Positions 1 through 7,058 are shown, counted from the stretch's first letter. The stretch is DNA of 15,152 bases from an uncultured bacterium (GCA_903859225.1 CAIOLV010000039.1:1-15152), one strand, 5' to 3'. Program-made: numbers and translations. Notes: generated by a model from the sequence alone, not told the origin.

Positions 1-375
1 AAATCGACGGTCACCGATCATCGCCGCCCCGGCCGGAAGCTGCCCGAGCTGGGCGAGCACGCTCGCGAACCCGGCGCGATGCGGCTTGCGAGCCACGTCG
101 AGAACCGTGAACTCCTTGGCAAGCTGCTGAGCGAGTTCATTCCTCCGCCTGCGCTTGCGGTTCGTCAGGATGCCGATGCGGAAGCCGCGAAGCTCGAGAT
201 CGGCGAGCAGGCGGCGCGCCTCGTCGCCGAGGCTCTTCGAGCCGCGGCGGCCGAGCGTGTTGTCGAGATCAAACAGGAGGGCGCGCGCTCCCTTGCTCCA
301 GAGGCGCTCGTAGTCGATGTCGAACACCGAGCGAGCGACTTCATTCGCTCGGAGGAGTCGGAGGAGTCTCATCAT
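1..375 (-). CDS. yqeG: YqeG-family HAD-IIIA phosphatase (3' end outside window)
   Basis: The visible 125 residues form the first part of a HAD-superfamily phosphatase of the YqeG/GEP4 type. The catalytic motif I is LLFDLDNTL, with the nucleophile Asp at residue 36 and the acid/base Asp at 38. A motif II-like ILTNRKRR follows near residue 70, then a K-P (KPHRAGF) near 100 and a MIGD motif IV at the cut end. Family members are about 160-180 aa, so about 45 residues are missing. Known relatives dephosphorylate phosphatidylglycerophosphate (GEP4); bacterial YqeG is poorly defined. A link to the phosphatidylglycerophosphate synthase (pgsA) 7.6 kb away is only inference. The first of two consecutive ATG codons is taken as start. 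It lies inside the upstream DUF4911-like gene, with a 35-nt overlap, so translation is probably coupled. The family call is firm; the substrate is unknown. Confidence 0.85.
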   Translation of the reverse strand, partial: MMRLLRLLRANEVARSVFDIDYERLWSKGARALLFDLDNTLGRRGSKSLGDEARRLLADLELRGFRIGILTNRKRRRRNELAQQLAKEFTVLDVARKPHRAGFASVLAQLGQLPAGAAMIGDRRF

Positions 376-616
376 TGTCTTCGCCCTTCGTCACCGACCG
401 AATGTCCGCTCGCTGGCGCAGGCGTTCCATCACGTCGAGGAATTCCTTCTCCATTCCGGCCGTGACGTACACCTTGTACAGCGAGTCACCGTCTTCCAGC
501 TTGAATTCGCGGCGTACGCAGGCGATGCCGTCGTAGGCGATGAGGATCGAGTCGATGAAGTGGATCTCCGCTTCGGATGTGCCGACCCAGTAGACGAGAG
601 CGTTTTCACGCGCCAC
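341..616 (-). CDS. DUF4911-like small protein
   Basis: This 91-residue protein has a compact alpha/beta core, from ALVYWVGTSEAEIHFIDSIL to about MERLRQRADI. The pattern of a leading strand, a helix, then 'AYDGIACVRR' and an amphipathic last helix matches my memory of DUF4911 (about 70 aa, function unknown). The acidic, Pro/Thr-rich tail after residue 75 looks unstructured. A GTG start is chosen because GGAGGG sits 5 nt upstream (627-622). The start also overlaps the mazG stop by 11 nt. A longer reading from an ATG at 661 would begin in the repetitive end of mazG and has no ribosome-binding site. It sits between mazG and yqeG with overlaps on both sides, so it is translated with them. No catalytic residues are recognised; a regulatory or binding role is possible but unsupported. 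Confidence 0.75.
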   Translation of the reverse strand: MARENALVYWVGTSEAEIHFIDSILIAYDGIACVRREFKLEDGDSLYKVYVTAGMEKEFLDVMERLRQRADIRSVTKGEDNDETPPTPPSE

Positions 617-1238
617 GGCTGCCCTCCGCGCCCCCGATGCCTGCATCGGCGATGCCTGCATCCGCGATGCGTTCCATGGCCTTCACGAGCGCGATCTCCG
701 GATCGGATCCCGCGTCCCATGACCGCCGAATCACCGCGAGCAGCTCCGCTCCGGCGCGAACATCAGAGTCCGCCGACGCGACGAGCTTCTCGAGCACGGA
801 CGGATCTCGCAGGCTCGCGGCGACCTTCCGCGCCGCGAGTAGGGTCGGCAGAATCGTCTTGTGTTGCGGCTCGCCGGCCTTCACCTCGGCCCACTTCTCG
901 TGGATCGACGCAAGATCCGACGGGGCGTCGGCGAATACGTGCGGGTGACGCCGCACAAGCTTGTCGGCGAGCTTGGACATGACGTCGGACAGCGTGAACT
1001 CTCCCGCCTCCTCGGCAATTCGGCTGTGGAGGAGGACCTGCAACAGGAGGTCGCCCAACTCCGACGCGAGCGCATCCGGCGAGCCCGCATCGATGGCGGC
1101 AACCACCTCGTGGGCCTCTTCGACGACGTACGGCCGCAACGACGCATGATCCTGCGCGAGGTCCCAGGGGCACCCTCGCACAGGATCACGCAGTCTGGTC
1201 AGAAGCGCGACAAGACGGTCGAGATCGTCCCCGATCAC
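606..1238 (-). CDS. mazG: Nucleoside triphosphate pyrophosphohydrolase MazG
   Basis: The product hydrolyses (d)NTPs to NMP plus PPi, as known for MazG house-cleaning enzymes. The all-alpha MazG domain is clear: GCPWD at residues 22-26, the Mg-binding EExxE at E40, E41 and E44, ExxD at E60 and D63 in SELGDLLLQ, then RRHPHVF near 106 and a KW...K stretch (HEKWAEVKAG) near 125. At 210 aa it is shorter than E. coli MazG (263 aa), and its second half is only a weak helical remnant. The C-terminal ADAGIADAGI stretch comes from a 15-bp tandem duplication. It starts with GTG overlapping the stop of the PPIase gene (GTGA, 4 nt). No strong ribosome-binding site precedes it, which suggests translational coupling. 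The gene ends inside the start region of the DUF4911-like gene. Confidence 0.93.
   Translation of the reverse strand: MIGDDLDRLVALLTRLRDPVRGCPWDLAQDHASLRPYVVEEAHEVVAAIDAGSPDALASELGDLLLQVLLHSRIAEEAGEFTLSDVMSKLADKLVRRHPHVFADAPSDLASIHEKWAEVKAGEPQHKTILPTLLAARKVAASLRDPSVLEKLVASADSDVRAGAELLAVIRRSWDAGSDPEIALVKAMERIADAGIADAGIGGAEGSRGA
636..665. repeat. 15-bp tandem duplication at mazG 3' end
   Basis: Two adjacent 15-bp units differ at one position (gatgcctgcatcggc, then gatgcctgcatccgc). They encode ADAGI twice on the minus strand. Each unit contains the small inverted repeat gatgc-ct-gcatc. It lies after the catalytic part of MazG and just before the ribosome-binding site of the next gene, so it is probably a neutral slippage product. 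Confidence 0.7.
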
Positions 1239-3838
1239 GGCTGCGTCGAGGTGGACCCGGAACCCGCCTGTTGCTGCAGGGTCGCAACGTCCGAAGCGCG
1301 GTACGTCTTGTCGGCCGTCGCCACCTGGCCAAGCCGCGCCAGGGCATCGGTCTTGTCGCCGCGGACGATGTCGAGCCGCGCGATCTCGATCAGTGCGTCG
1401 AGGCCTGCAGACGATAGCGGCTTCCCGGTCCCAACGTCCGCCTGGTCCGTGTCGACGATCTGCTGATACAGACGGATCTTCGCCGCATCCTGCGTCACTC
1501 CGGCGACACCGCGCTTGAGGTAGGTGAGCGCTGAGTTGTAGTCGGTCTGCGCCACGTACGCCTTGGCGATACCGGAGTACGCCTCCTCCATCGCCGGGTC
1601 GGCCGTGATGAGCAGGCCATACTCGCGGATCGACGCGCTCCAGTTCTTGGCGTCGCTGTACAGCTTCGCGAGGCGAAGTTCGGTCGACGTGTCTTTCGGG
1701 TCGAGCTTCACGATCTGCTCCGCCAGACGGATGCGCTGCTCCGACTCGAACGACCGCGACAGCGCCGTCCGCAGCTGCTCGAGCACCTTGTCTGTTTGGC
1801 CTCGCGCGAGGCTGATCTTGGCGAGGTCCTCGTACGCGTCAGCCCGATACGGAGAGCGAACGAGGACGGCCTTGAGCTCCGTTTCTGCCTGGTCGAGCTT
1901 CCCGGCCAGGAGGTAGGTCTCGGCGAGCTTCACATTGAGGTCGATCGTCGCAGAGGCCTTGATGGCGGCTTGATAGCGCGCTACGGCAATCTGGTACTGC
2001 GCGTCGATCTGCTGAGTGAGCGCCGTCAACTGCGCCTCATCCGCCGCCGTGCGATTAGCCTTGGCCTTGAGCGCGTCGCGGGCCGCAGCGGCCGTCTCGA
2101 TTTTTGCCTTTGCCACATCGCCCTCAGCAACCCCCAGGCGTGCGTTCTGCGGATCGGCCTTGCGGATCGTCGCCGTCATCGCGTCGGCCCCCGCCGTGTC
2201 TCCGAGAGCAAGAAGGACCGTGAGCAATTTGAGCTCAAGGCTTACGTCGTTCGGCATCAGCTTCAGGGCTTGCTCGAATCGCTGTTTGGCCAGACCGTAG
2301 CTGCCGTCCTTCTGGGCGAGGTCGCCGGAGGCGATCATCGCGGCCGTCGATTGCGGGTCCGCGGTGATGACCTGCTCGTAGCGCGTCTGCGCACCTGCCG
2401 AGTCTCCCTTGTCCGCAAGAACCGCTCCCATGGCCATCATGGCCTTCGTGCTCCCGGGATCGAGGTTGAGAATTCGGGTCAAGAGCGTGTCGTCGATCTG
2501 GTTGTCGTCGATCAGCGTGAGGTAGGCAGCCAGCGCCTTGTCTTTGGCCTCTTTCTCGATCACCTTGAGATCCGCGATCCGGCCCGTCTGTTCAGCGGTC
2601 GGCGACGTCACGGCCTCGAGCGTCTTTCGCTCGTTGGCCGCCGTGCTTCCCTTCTGCTCGTAGATCTGCCCGATGTAGTACGCGAGATATGGGTCAGTGC
2701 CCTTGTCGACGGAGAACAGGCGCTCGAACTCCGCCAGCCCGCGATCGATGTTGTCCTCCTGGATCATGAAGGCGTTGACGGCGGGAATGCCGATCACGAC
2801 CTTCTTCGTCTTGAGGACGCCGGCGTACCAGTCATTCGCTCGCGTCGTCTGGTTCGCGGCCGTGAGGTCCTTGACCACCTGGTCGTGCACTTCCGCCAAC
2901 GACGGAGTGTGCGACTGCTTGCGCTCGACCACGCGGATGATGTGGTAGCCGTAGGTCGTCTTCACCGGATCGCTCGTCTCCCCCGGTTGAAGGGAGAACG
3001 CAACGTCCTCGAACTCCGCCACCATCGTCCCGCGGCCGAACCAACCGAGGTCGCCACCCTTCGATTTCGTCCCGGTGTCGATCGAATACTGCGCGGCCAG
3101 CGTCGCGAAATCCGCGCCCGTCGCAAGCTGCTTCTCGATTGCCTGCGCGGTGGCCAGGTCGGCCACGAGGATGTGCAAAGCGTGGACCTGCTCCGCCACA
3201 TCGTAGTTGGAGATGTTCTTCTCGAAGTATGCGGCGACTTCGTCCTCGGTCGGAGCGGCGCCTGCCGCCACCACGGCATTGACGGCTTGGACGAGGAGCT
3301 GTGTCGCGACGGCCGGCTTGAGATCGGCCTTGAAGCTGGCGAGCGTCCGCCCTTGGCGCTCGAGGTAGGTGGTCAGCTGAGCTTCCGTGATTCCATTCGA
3401 CGTGAGAAGCTGCTGATACTGCTTTGTGAACTCCGCTTCGACGGCGGAATCAGACACCTTGATCCCGCGAGATCTCGCCTCTTGAGCGTAGATCGCTTCC
3501 CGAATCAGATCCGAGAGGCTGCCGCTCTCCAGCCGCAACTTGAGCATCGCCCCCGCGGCGCCGTTGTAGATCGTCGTCGGATCCATGCCGGCCTGGCGGT
3601 AGAGGTTCTGATACTGCGTCATCATCTGGGTCGTGCGCGCGTTCAGCGTGTCAAGGCTGATCGTGGTGCCTTCCACGGTCGCAGCGAACGTCGGCTGCCC
3701 CGAGGTGGTGGTGCTCGACGACTTGCTGCTGAACACTCCGGCGCGGTCCAGGCTGAGCAGACCGCCTGCCCCAATCACGAACGACACGATGATGGCCCAA
3801 ATGACGGCCTTCTGATGGCGCTTCAAGAACGTGGGCAT
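1235..3838 (-). CDS. Membrane-anchored parvulin-type PPIase (SurA/PpiD-like) fused to TPR repeats
   Basis: This 867-residue protein has one N-terminal membrane segment (about residues 11-30, after basic KRHQK), then a Ser/Thr linker. A SurA_N/PpiD-like helical chaperone region covers about 50-215. A parvulin (rotamase) domain covers about 217-306, with VHALHILV, the GGDLGWFGRG loop, FEDVAFSLQPGE and YGYHIIRV. From about 350 to 830 it is helical TPR-like repeats, with units ending in the typical DP (for example LDPGS, ADPQS, LDPKD, ADPAM). It should act outside the cytoplasmic membrane, folding or holding exported proteins, with TPRs for partner binding. Family PPIases are usually 300-650 aa, so the long TPR extension is unusual. 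The start ATG has GGGAG 12 nt upstream. A promoter lies at 3883-3911. The stop overlaps the mazG start by 4 nt. Confidence 0.88.
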   Translation of the reverse strand: MPTFLKRHQKAVIWAIIVSFVIGAGGLLSLDRAGVFSSKSSSTTTSGQPTFAATVEGTTISLDTLNARTTQMMTQYQNLYRQAGMDPTTIYNGAAGAMLKLRLESGSLSDLIREAIYAQEARSRGIKVSDSAVEAEFTKQYQQLLTSNGITEAQLTTYLERQGRTLASFKADLKPAVATQLLVQAVNAVVAAGAAPTEDEVAAYFEKNISNYDVAEQVHALHILVADLATAQAIEKQLATGADFATLAAQYSIDTGTKSKGGDLGWFGRGTMVAEFEDVAFSLQPGETSDPVKTTYGYHIIRVVERKQSHTPSLAEVHDQVVKDLTAANQTTRANDWYAGVLKTKKVVIGIPAVNAFMIQEDNIDRGLAEFERLFSVDKGTDPYLAYYIGQIYEQKGSTAANERKTLEAVTSPTAEQTGRIADLKVIEKEAKDKALAAYLTLIDDNQIDDTLLTRILNLDPGSTKAMMAMGAVLADKGDSAGAQTRYEQVITADPQSTAAMIASGDLAQKDGSYGLAKQRFEQALKLMPNDVSLELKLLTVLLALGDTAGADAMTATIRKADPQNARLGVAEGDVAKAKIETAAAARDALKAKANRTAADEAQLTALTQQIDAQYQIAVARYQAAIKASATIDLNVKLAETYLLAGKLDQAETELKAVLVRSPYRADAYEDLAKISLARGQTDKVLEQLRTALSRSFESEQRIRLAEQIVKLDPKDTSTELRLAKLYSDAKNWSASIREYGLLITADPAMEEAYSGIAKAYVAQTDYNSALTYLKRGVAGVTQDAAKIRLYQQIVDTDQADVGTGKPLSSAGLDALIEIARLDIVRGDKTDALARLGQVATADKTYRASDVATLQQQAGSGSTSTQP

Positions 3839-3854
3839 CGCTTTACGTCACTCC

Positions 3855-3883
3855 CTTGACCAAGGATCGATAGACTTGACCAA
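3855..3883. repeat. Two 9-bp direct repeats, 20-bp period, at the PPIase gene start site
   Basis: The 9-mer cttgaccaa occurs at 3855-3863 and again at 3875-3883, giving TTGGTCAAG twice on the transcribed strand. Each copy is itself close to a palindrome (TTG-nn-CAA). The 20-bp period, about two helical turns, puts both on the same DNA face. The first copy overlaps the proposed -10 box and transcription start of the PPIase gene, so it could be an operator. Chance is not excluded. Confidence 0.5.
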
Positions 3884-3911
3884 TGGTACAGACGCCGCGG
3901 TCACGGAACAA
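3883..3911 (-). promoter_or_regulatory. Promoter of the PPIase gene (TTGTTC-17-TACCAT)
   Basis: On the minus strand TTGTTC (3911-3906), a 17-bp spacer and TACCAT (3888-3883) fit a sigma-70 promoter. The -35 is identical to that of the nusA promoter. The predicted transcript start is near 3876, leaving a leader of about 38 nt to the ATG at 3838. It follows the broken spoVS gene, so the PPIase-mazG-DUF4911-yqeG genes can be expressed without nusA-rny. Confidence 0.5.
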
Positions 3912-3993
3912 GAAGCCCTTGCGCACCGGCTTCACTCGGTCACGGTGCGCGCCGTCGGCGCGCGGAGGTCGTGCCGCGGGCAGGCGCGGAATA

Positions 3994-4242
3994 GGGATGC
4001 CCGTCCGCTCTGTTTCTGTTTCATCCCCGTTGATCCGAACGACGGCGAAGCCGGGGAATGCAGTGCACGTCCATCCCAGTCGCTGCGAGGGAGCTCCGCG
4101 CAATGGCGAACGACCTTCACGGCTGGTTCGCCGCGCGGCCGATCACCTGCATCTCGGCGGCGCCGTCGATGCGAATGTCCTTCGCGATCGCACGGGCCGT
4201 TGCTGCCGGATCCGTCGCCGTGGGGACCTTCAGCACGTTCAT
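3994..4242 (-). pseudogene. spoVS: Frame-disrupted spoVS-like gene
   Basis: Fifteen nt after the rny stop, an ATG opens MNVLKVPTATDPAATARAIA and continues to GAAEMQVIGRAANQP. This matches the start of SpoVS (MEVLKV...GAAEIQAIGAGALNQ). A TGA stops it after 41 codons (4119-4117). The same frame then continues FAIARSSLAATGMDVHCIP, matching the SpoVS ...VAIARG..APSG.DL.CIP stretch. Past a CCCC run (on this strand, 4056-4053) a different frame reads GFAVVRINGDETETERTGI, matching AF.DI.IDGEERTAI. Restoring one G after CAG, dropping one T in GTCGTTCG and dropping one C from CCCC gives a continuous SpoVS-like protein of about 83 residues. SpoVS commonly follows rny/ymdB in other bacteria, which supports the identity. 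Either a decaying gene or assembly indels; the divergent C-terminus and extra DETET residues favour decay. Confidence 0.72.
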
Positions 4243-4257
4243 CTCTCGCCCGCTCTT

Positions 4258-5775
4258 CTACTTCGCGCTCTCGGAGAACTGCGTGTGGCGGACGACGTTG
4301 ACCTTGATCTCCCCGGGGTAGCTCAGCTCCTCTTCGATCGCCCGCGCGATGTCGTAGGCCAGCTTCGCCGCCATGTCGTCGCTCGCCCGGTCCGGCTGGA
4401 CCATGACCCGCACTTCGCGGCCGGCCTGAATCGCGTACGCCTCCTGCACGGCCGGGAACGACCGGCAGAGTTCCTCGAGATCGTGGAGCCGCTGAACGTA
4501 GCGCTCGTACGTCTCCTGGCGCGCTCCCGGACGCGCCGCTGACAGCGCGTCCGCCGCCTGAATAAGCACGTCGAGAATCCCTGTCGGCTCGATGTCTTCG
4601 TGATGCGCGGCGATCGCCTGCACGATGTCGCGGCTCTCCCCATAGCGACGGGCGAGGTCGGCGCTGATCATCGCGTGGGGGCCGTCGACCTCGTGATCGA
4701 CGGCCTTCCCGATGTCATGGAGGAGCCCGGCCCGCTTCGCTTTCTTCGAGCTCACACCCAGTTCATCGGCAAGGATCTTGGCGATGACGCTCACTTCGAT
4801 TGAGTGCACGAGCTGGTTCTGTCCGTAGCTCGTCCGATAGCGCAGCCGACCGAGGAGTGCGGCGAGCTCGGGGTGAAGGTCGATCCCCAGGTCAAACGCC
4901 GCTTTCTTTCCTTCCTCTTTCACACGATCTGCCAGGCGTGCCTTCGCGCGCTGCACTTTCTCTTCGATCTGGGCCGGGTGAATTCGCCCGTCCTCGATCA
5001 GTCGCGACAACGCCATCCGCGCAACTTCACGTCGCAGCGGGTTGAAACACGACAGGACGACCATCTCCGGCGTGTCATCCACGAGAAGCTCGACGCCGGT
5101 CAGCGCCTCGAAGGTCTTGATGTTACGCCCCTCGCGGCCGATGATGCGCCCCTTGAAGTCCTCCGAGGGCAGAGGGACGGAGCTCACGGCGTTTTCCTCC
5201 ACGTACTCCGGCGCGTACCGTTGTACGGCCGTGGCGATGATGTGGGCGGCCCGCTCCTCGGCTTCGTCGCGCGCCTTGCGCTCAATCTCCTCCATCTTCT
5301 TTGAGAAATACAGCTGGGACTCGTTCTCCACGACCTTGAGCAGGTGGTCGCGCGCCTGGTCGCGCGTCCACTCCGCGGTGTGCTCGAGTTGCTGTTTCTC
5401 TTGCTCGAGGAGCCGCAGCCCCTCTTCCTTGAGGCGCAGCATCTCCTCTTCGTCGGCGCGCAGCGAGTCCTCGGTCTTCTCGAACTGCGAGGCCTTCTTG
5501 CCAAGACGGTCCTCGCGTCGAAGGACGCGCTCTTCGGACCGGGCAAGCTCCTCTTCGCGTCGTTTTGCCCGCTCCTCGAACTCATCCTTGAGTTCCTGGA
5601 CCTGCTGGCGCCCTTCGAGGAGTTTCTCTTTCTTCAGCCGTTCAGCTTCCTCTTGCGCCTGAGCGGCGATCTCTTCTTCCCGCCGGCGTCGTGGGAGGCT
5701 TCCGATGAGCAGGCCGATGAGCACGGCGGCCAACAGGCTGACGATCCCGCTGACCACGTTCAGTACTGTGCTCAA
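4258..5775 (-). CDS. rny: Ribonuclease Y
   Basis: This membrane-bound endoribonuclease initiates mRNA decay. From the TTG start it is 505 aa, close to the family's ~520. One N-terminal membrane helix spans about residues 3-27. A long charged coiled coil follows (about 30-185). The KH domain contains FKGRIIGREGRNIKTFE near 207-223. The HD domain has HSIEV near 324, the metal-binding LLHDIGKA near 351-358, AHHEDIEPTG near 390 and ADALSAARPGAR near 408. The reading frame stays open to a GTG at 5835, but the TATAAT of a likely promoter lies inside that extension. Starting at TTG 5775 puts the membrane helix at the very N-terminus as in known RNase Y. GGAGAAGGAG lies about 11 nt upstream. It lies between nusA and the spoVS remnant; the rny-spoVS order is known elsewhere. 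Confidence 0.95.
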   Translation of the reverse strand: MSTVLNVVSGIVSLLAAVLIGLLIGSLPRRRREEEIAAQAQEEAERLKKEKLLEGRQQVQELKDEFEERAKRREEELARSEERVLRREDRLGKKASQFEKTEDSLRADEEEMLRLKEEGLRLLEQEKQQLEHTAEWTRDQARDHLLKVVENESQLYFSKKMEEIERKARDEAEERAAHIIATAVQRYAPEYVEENAVSSVPLPSEDFKGRIIGREGRNIKTFEALTGVELLVDDTPEMVVLSCFNPLRREVARMALSRLIEDGRIHPAQIEEKVQRAKARLADRVKEEGKKAAFDLGIDLHPELAALLGRLRYRTSYGQNQLVHSIEVSVIAKILADELGVSSKKAKRAGLLHDIGKAVDHEVDGPHAMISADLARRYGESRDIVQAIAAHHEDIEPTGILDVLIQAADALSAARPGARQETYERYVQRLHDLEELCRSFPAVQEAYAIQAGREVRVMVQPDRASDDMAAKLAYDIARAIEEELSYPGEIKVNVVRHTQFSESAK

Positions 5776-5808
5776 GCCCCGCCACGCTCCTTCTCCCAGG
5801 TTGCGTCG

Positions 5809-5814
5809 ATTATA
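5809..5814 (-). promoter_or_regulatory. -10 box of a probable internal rny promoter
   Basis: The minus strand reads TATAAT, a perfect -10, in the 130-nt nusA-rny gap. It sits about 34 nt before the chosen TTG start, with a GGAGAAGGAG ribosome-binding site between. No TTGACA-like -35 is found 16-19 bp upstream (CCGTGC at 17 bp). It could be an activated promoter or chance. The gap also holds short GC-rich stems after the nusA stop, none with a U tract. Confidence 0.4.
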
Positions 5815-5905
5815 CCCTCTTCCTTCCTTCGGCACGGAGGGTTAGGGGATGCGAGTCGAGAGGAGTAGGACGGATCGAGCGGCCTCCGGGCCGTCGGTCG
5901 GACGG

Positions 5906-6916
5906 TTAGGCGTCCTTCGCCGCGGCAGCGTCGTCCTTCGCTTTTGCCGCAGCAGCAGCATCCTTCGCCTTTGCCGCAGCAGCGTCCTCCGAAGGGCTCG
6001 TCACGTCGATATCGTAGCCGACGAGCTTCGCAGTCAGTCGCACGTTTTGGCCACCCTTTCCGATGGCGAGGGACAGCTCGTCGTCCGGGACAATGACCTT
6101 GGCCTTTCGCTTCTCCTCGTCCAGCTCCACCGACAGCACGGACGCAGGTTCGAGCCCGTTCTTGAGCAATTGAACGGTGTCCTCGCTCCATCGGACGAGG
6201 TCGATCTTCTCTCCGGACAACTCACGCGTCACCATGCGAACGCGGGCGCCTCCGGCACCGACGCACGTGCCGACCGGGTCGACGTTGCGATCGAGAGACT
6301 CGACCGCCACCTTCGACCGCCGGCCTGGCTCGCGCGCGATCGCGCGGATGACGAGGACGCCTTCCTCGATCTCGGGAACCTCAAGCTTCATCAGCGCGGC
6401 GACGAATTCCTTCCGCGTGCGGGAGAGGAGAATCCGCGGATCGCCCTGCGTCTCCTCGACGCTCACCAAGTAGGCGCGCAACCTCTCGCCGGCGTGGTAT
6501 CGCTCGCCGGGGATCCGCTCCGCCTCCGGCAGGATCGCCTCGGCTTCCCCAAGGTTGACCCACACGCTCTTGCCCTCGAACCGGTGGATCGACCCGCTGA
6601 TCACTTCTCCGACGCGGGAGATGAACAGTCCGTGCACGATCTCACGACGGCGCTGGGCGATCTCCTGGCGGATCGTCTCCTCCGCCTTCTTCGTCGCAAT
6701 GCGTCCGAACTTGGCAAGATCGATGCGCTGGCCTCGGATGGTGATGTCGCCGGAGTGCTGATCGATGGCGACCTCGATGTCCTCGTCGTCATCCAGCCCG
6801 TGCTCTTCGGCGAACGCAGCGGCCAGTCCTTTTCGAATGGCGGCGTAGAGATCCTCTCTTGGGATCCCTTTGTCCTTCGCCATCTCTTCCAGCGCTTCAA
6901 TGAAATCGATGTTCAT
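5906..6916 (-). CDS. nusA: Transcription termination/antitermination factor NusA (short form)
   Basis: NusA binds RNA polymerase and nascent RNA to control pausing, termination and antitermination. The order of domains is clear: RNA-polymerase-binding N-terminal domain (about 1-100, MNIDFIEALEEMAKDKG), S1 domain (about 105-168), KH1 (about 195-265, with the GTCVGAGGARVRMV loop) and KH2 (about 270-305, LAIGKGGQNVRLTAKLVGYDIDV). At 336 aa it resembles Thermotoga NusA (344 aa) and lacks the acidic-repeat domains of E. coli NusA. Compared with Thermotoga, the N-terminal domain goes almost directly from GDITIRG to FGRIA and omits about 35 residues. The last 28 residues are a low-complexity Ala/Lys/Asp tail. 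The ATG start follows a GGAGACGGAAG purine-rich site. The usual infB/rbfA partners do not follow; rny does. Confidence 0.96.
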   Translation of the reverse strand: MNIDFIEALEEMAKDKGIPREDLYAAIRKGLAAAFAEEHGLDDDEDIEVAIDQHSGDITIRGQRIDLAKFGRIATKKAEETIRQEIAQRRREIVHGLFISRVGEVISGSIHRFEGKSVWVNLGEAEAILPEAERIPGERYHAGERLRAYLVSVEETQGDPRILLSRTRKEFVAALMKLEVPEIEEGVLVIRAIAREPGRRSKVAVESLDRNVDPVGTCVGAGGARVRMVTRELSGEKIDLVRWSEDTVQLLKNGLEPASVLSVELDEEKRKAKVIVPDDELSLAIGKGGQNVRLTAKLVGYDIDVTSPSEDAAAAKAKDAAAAAKAKDDAAAAKDA

Positions 6917-7001
6917 CGTCTTCCGTCTCCGCGTCGCACGCCCGACGTCTCGCCATGAGGGAGTGGACTTCTCGTCCCACTTTCCCTACTCTGTCCCCTA
7001 G

Positions 7002-7027
7002 GAAGAAACAGGTCGCCTTGGGCGACC
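7002..7027 (-). promoter_or_regulatory. Terminator-like hairpin in the nusA leader
   Basis: On the minus strand GGTCGCC (7027-7021), loop CAA and GGCGACC (7017-7011) form a 7-bp perfect stem. It is followed at once by TGTTTCTTCC. It begins about 25 nt after the predicted nusA transcript start. This looks like a weak intrinsic terminator or attenuator, which would suit NusA autoregulation. A second imperfect hairpin follows near 6979-6960. There are few U residues, so function is uncertain. Confidence 0.4.
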
Positions 7028-7058
7028 CCCTTCAACCCTCCGGACTCACAACGAGGGC

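Noticed and set aside
1796..3859. Long plus-strand frame of 687 codons opposite the PPIase gene
   Set aside because: Arg/Val/Leu-rich translation with no domain. The minus strand encodes a clear PPIase-TPR protein. Long antisense frames are expected at this GC content.
3843..4103. Minus-strand frame of 86 codons before the PPIase gene
   Set aside because: Only its middle part (GFAVVRINGDE...) matches anything, namely the SpoVS C-terminus. It is part of the broken spoVS, and the rest is out-of-frame or intergenic.
5849..6958. Plus-strand frame of 369 codons opposite nusA
   Set aside because: NusA on the minus strand is unmistakable, and the plus frame has no recognisable domain.
6913..7035. 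Possible 40-codon leader peptide (TTG start) ending in an ATGA overlap with nusA
   Set aside because: GGAGGG abuts the TTG with no spacing, and the composition is Arg/Gly/Ser-rich like non-coding GC-rich sequence. The overlap could be chance.
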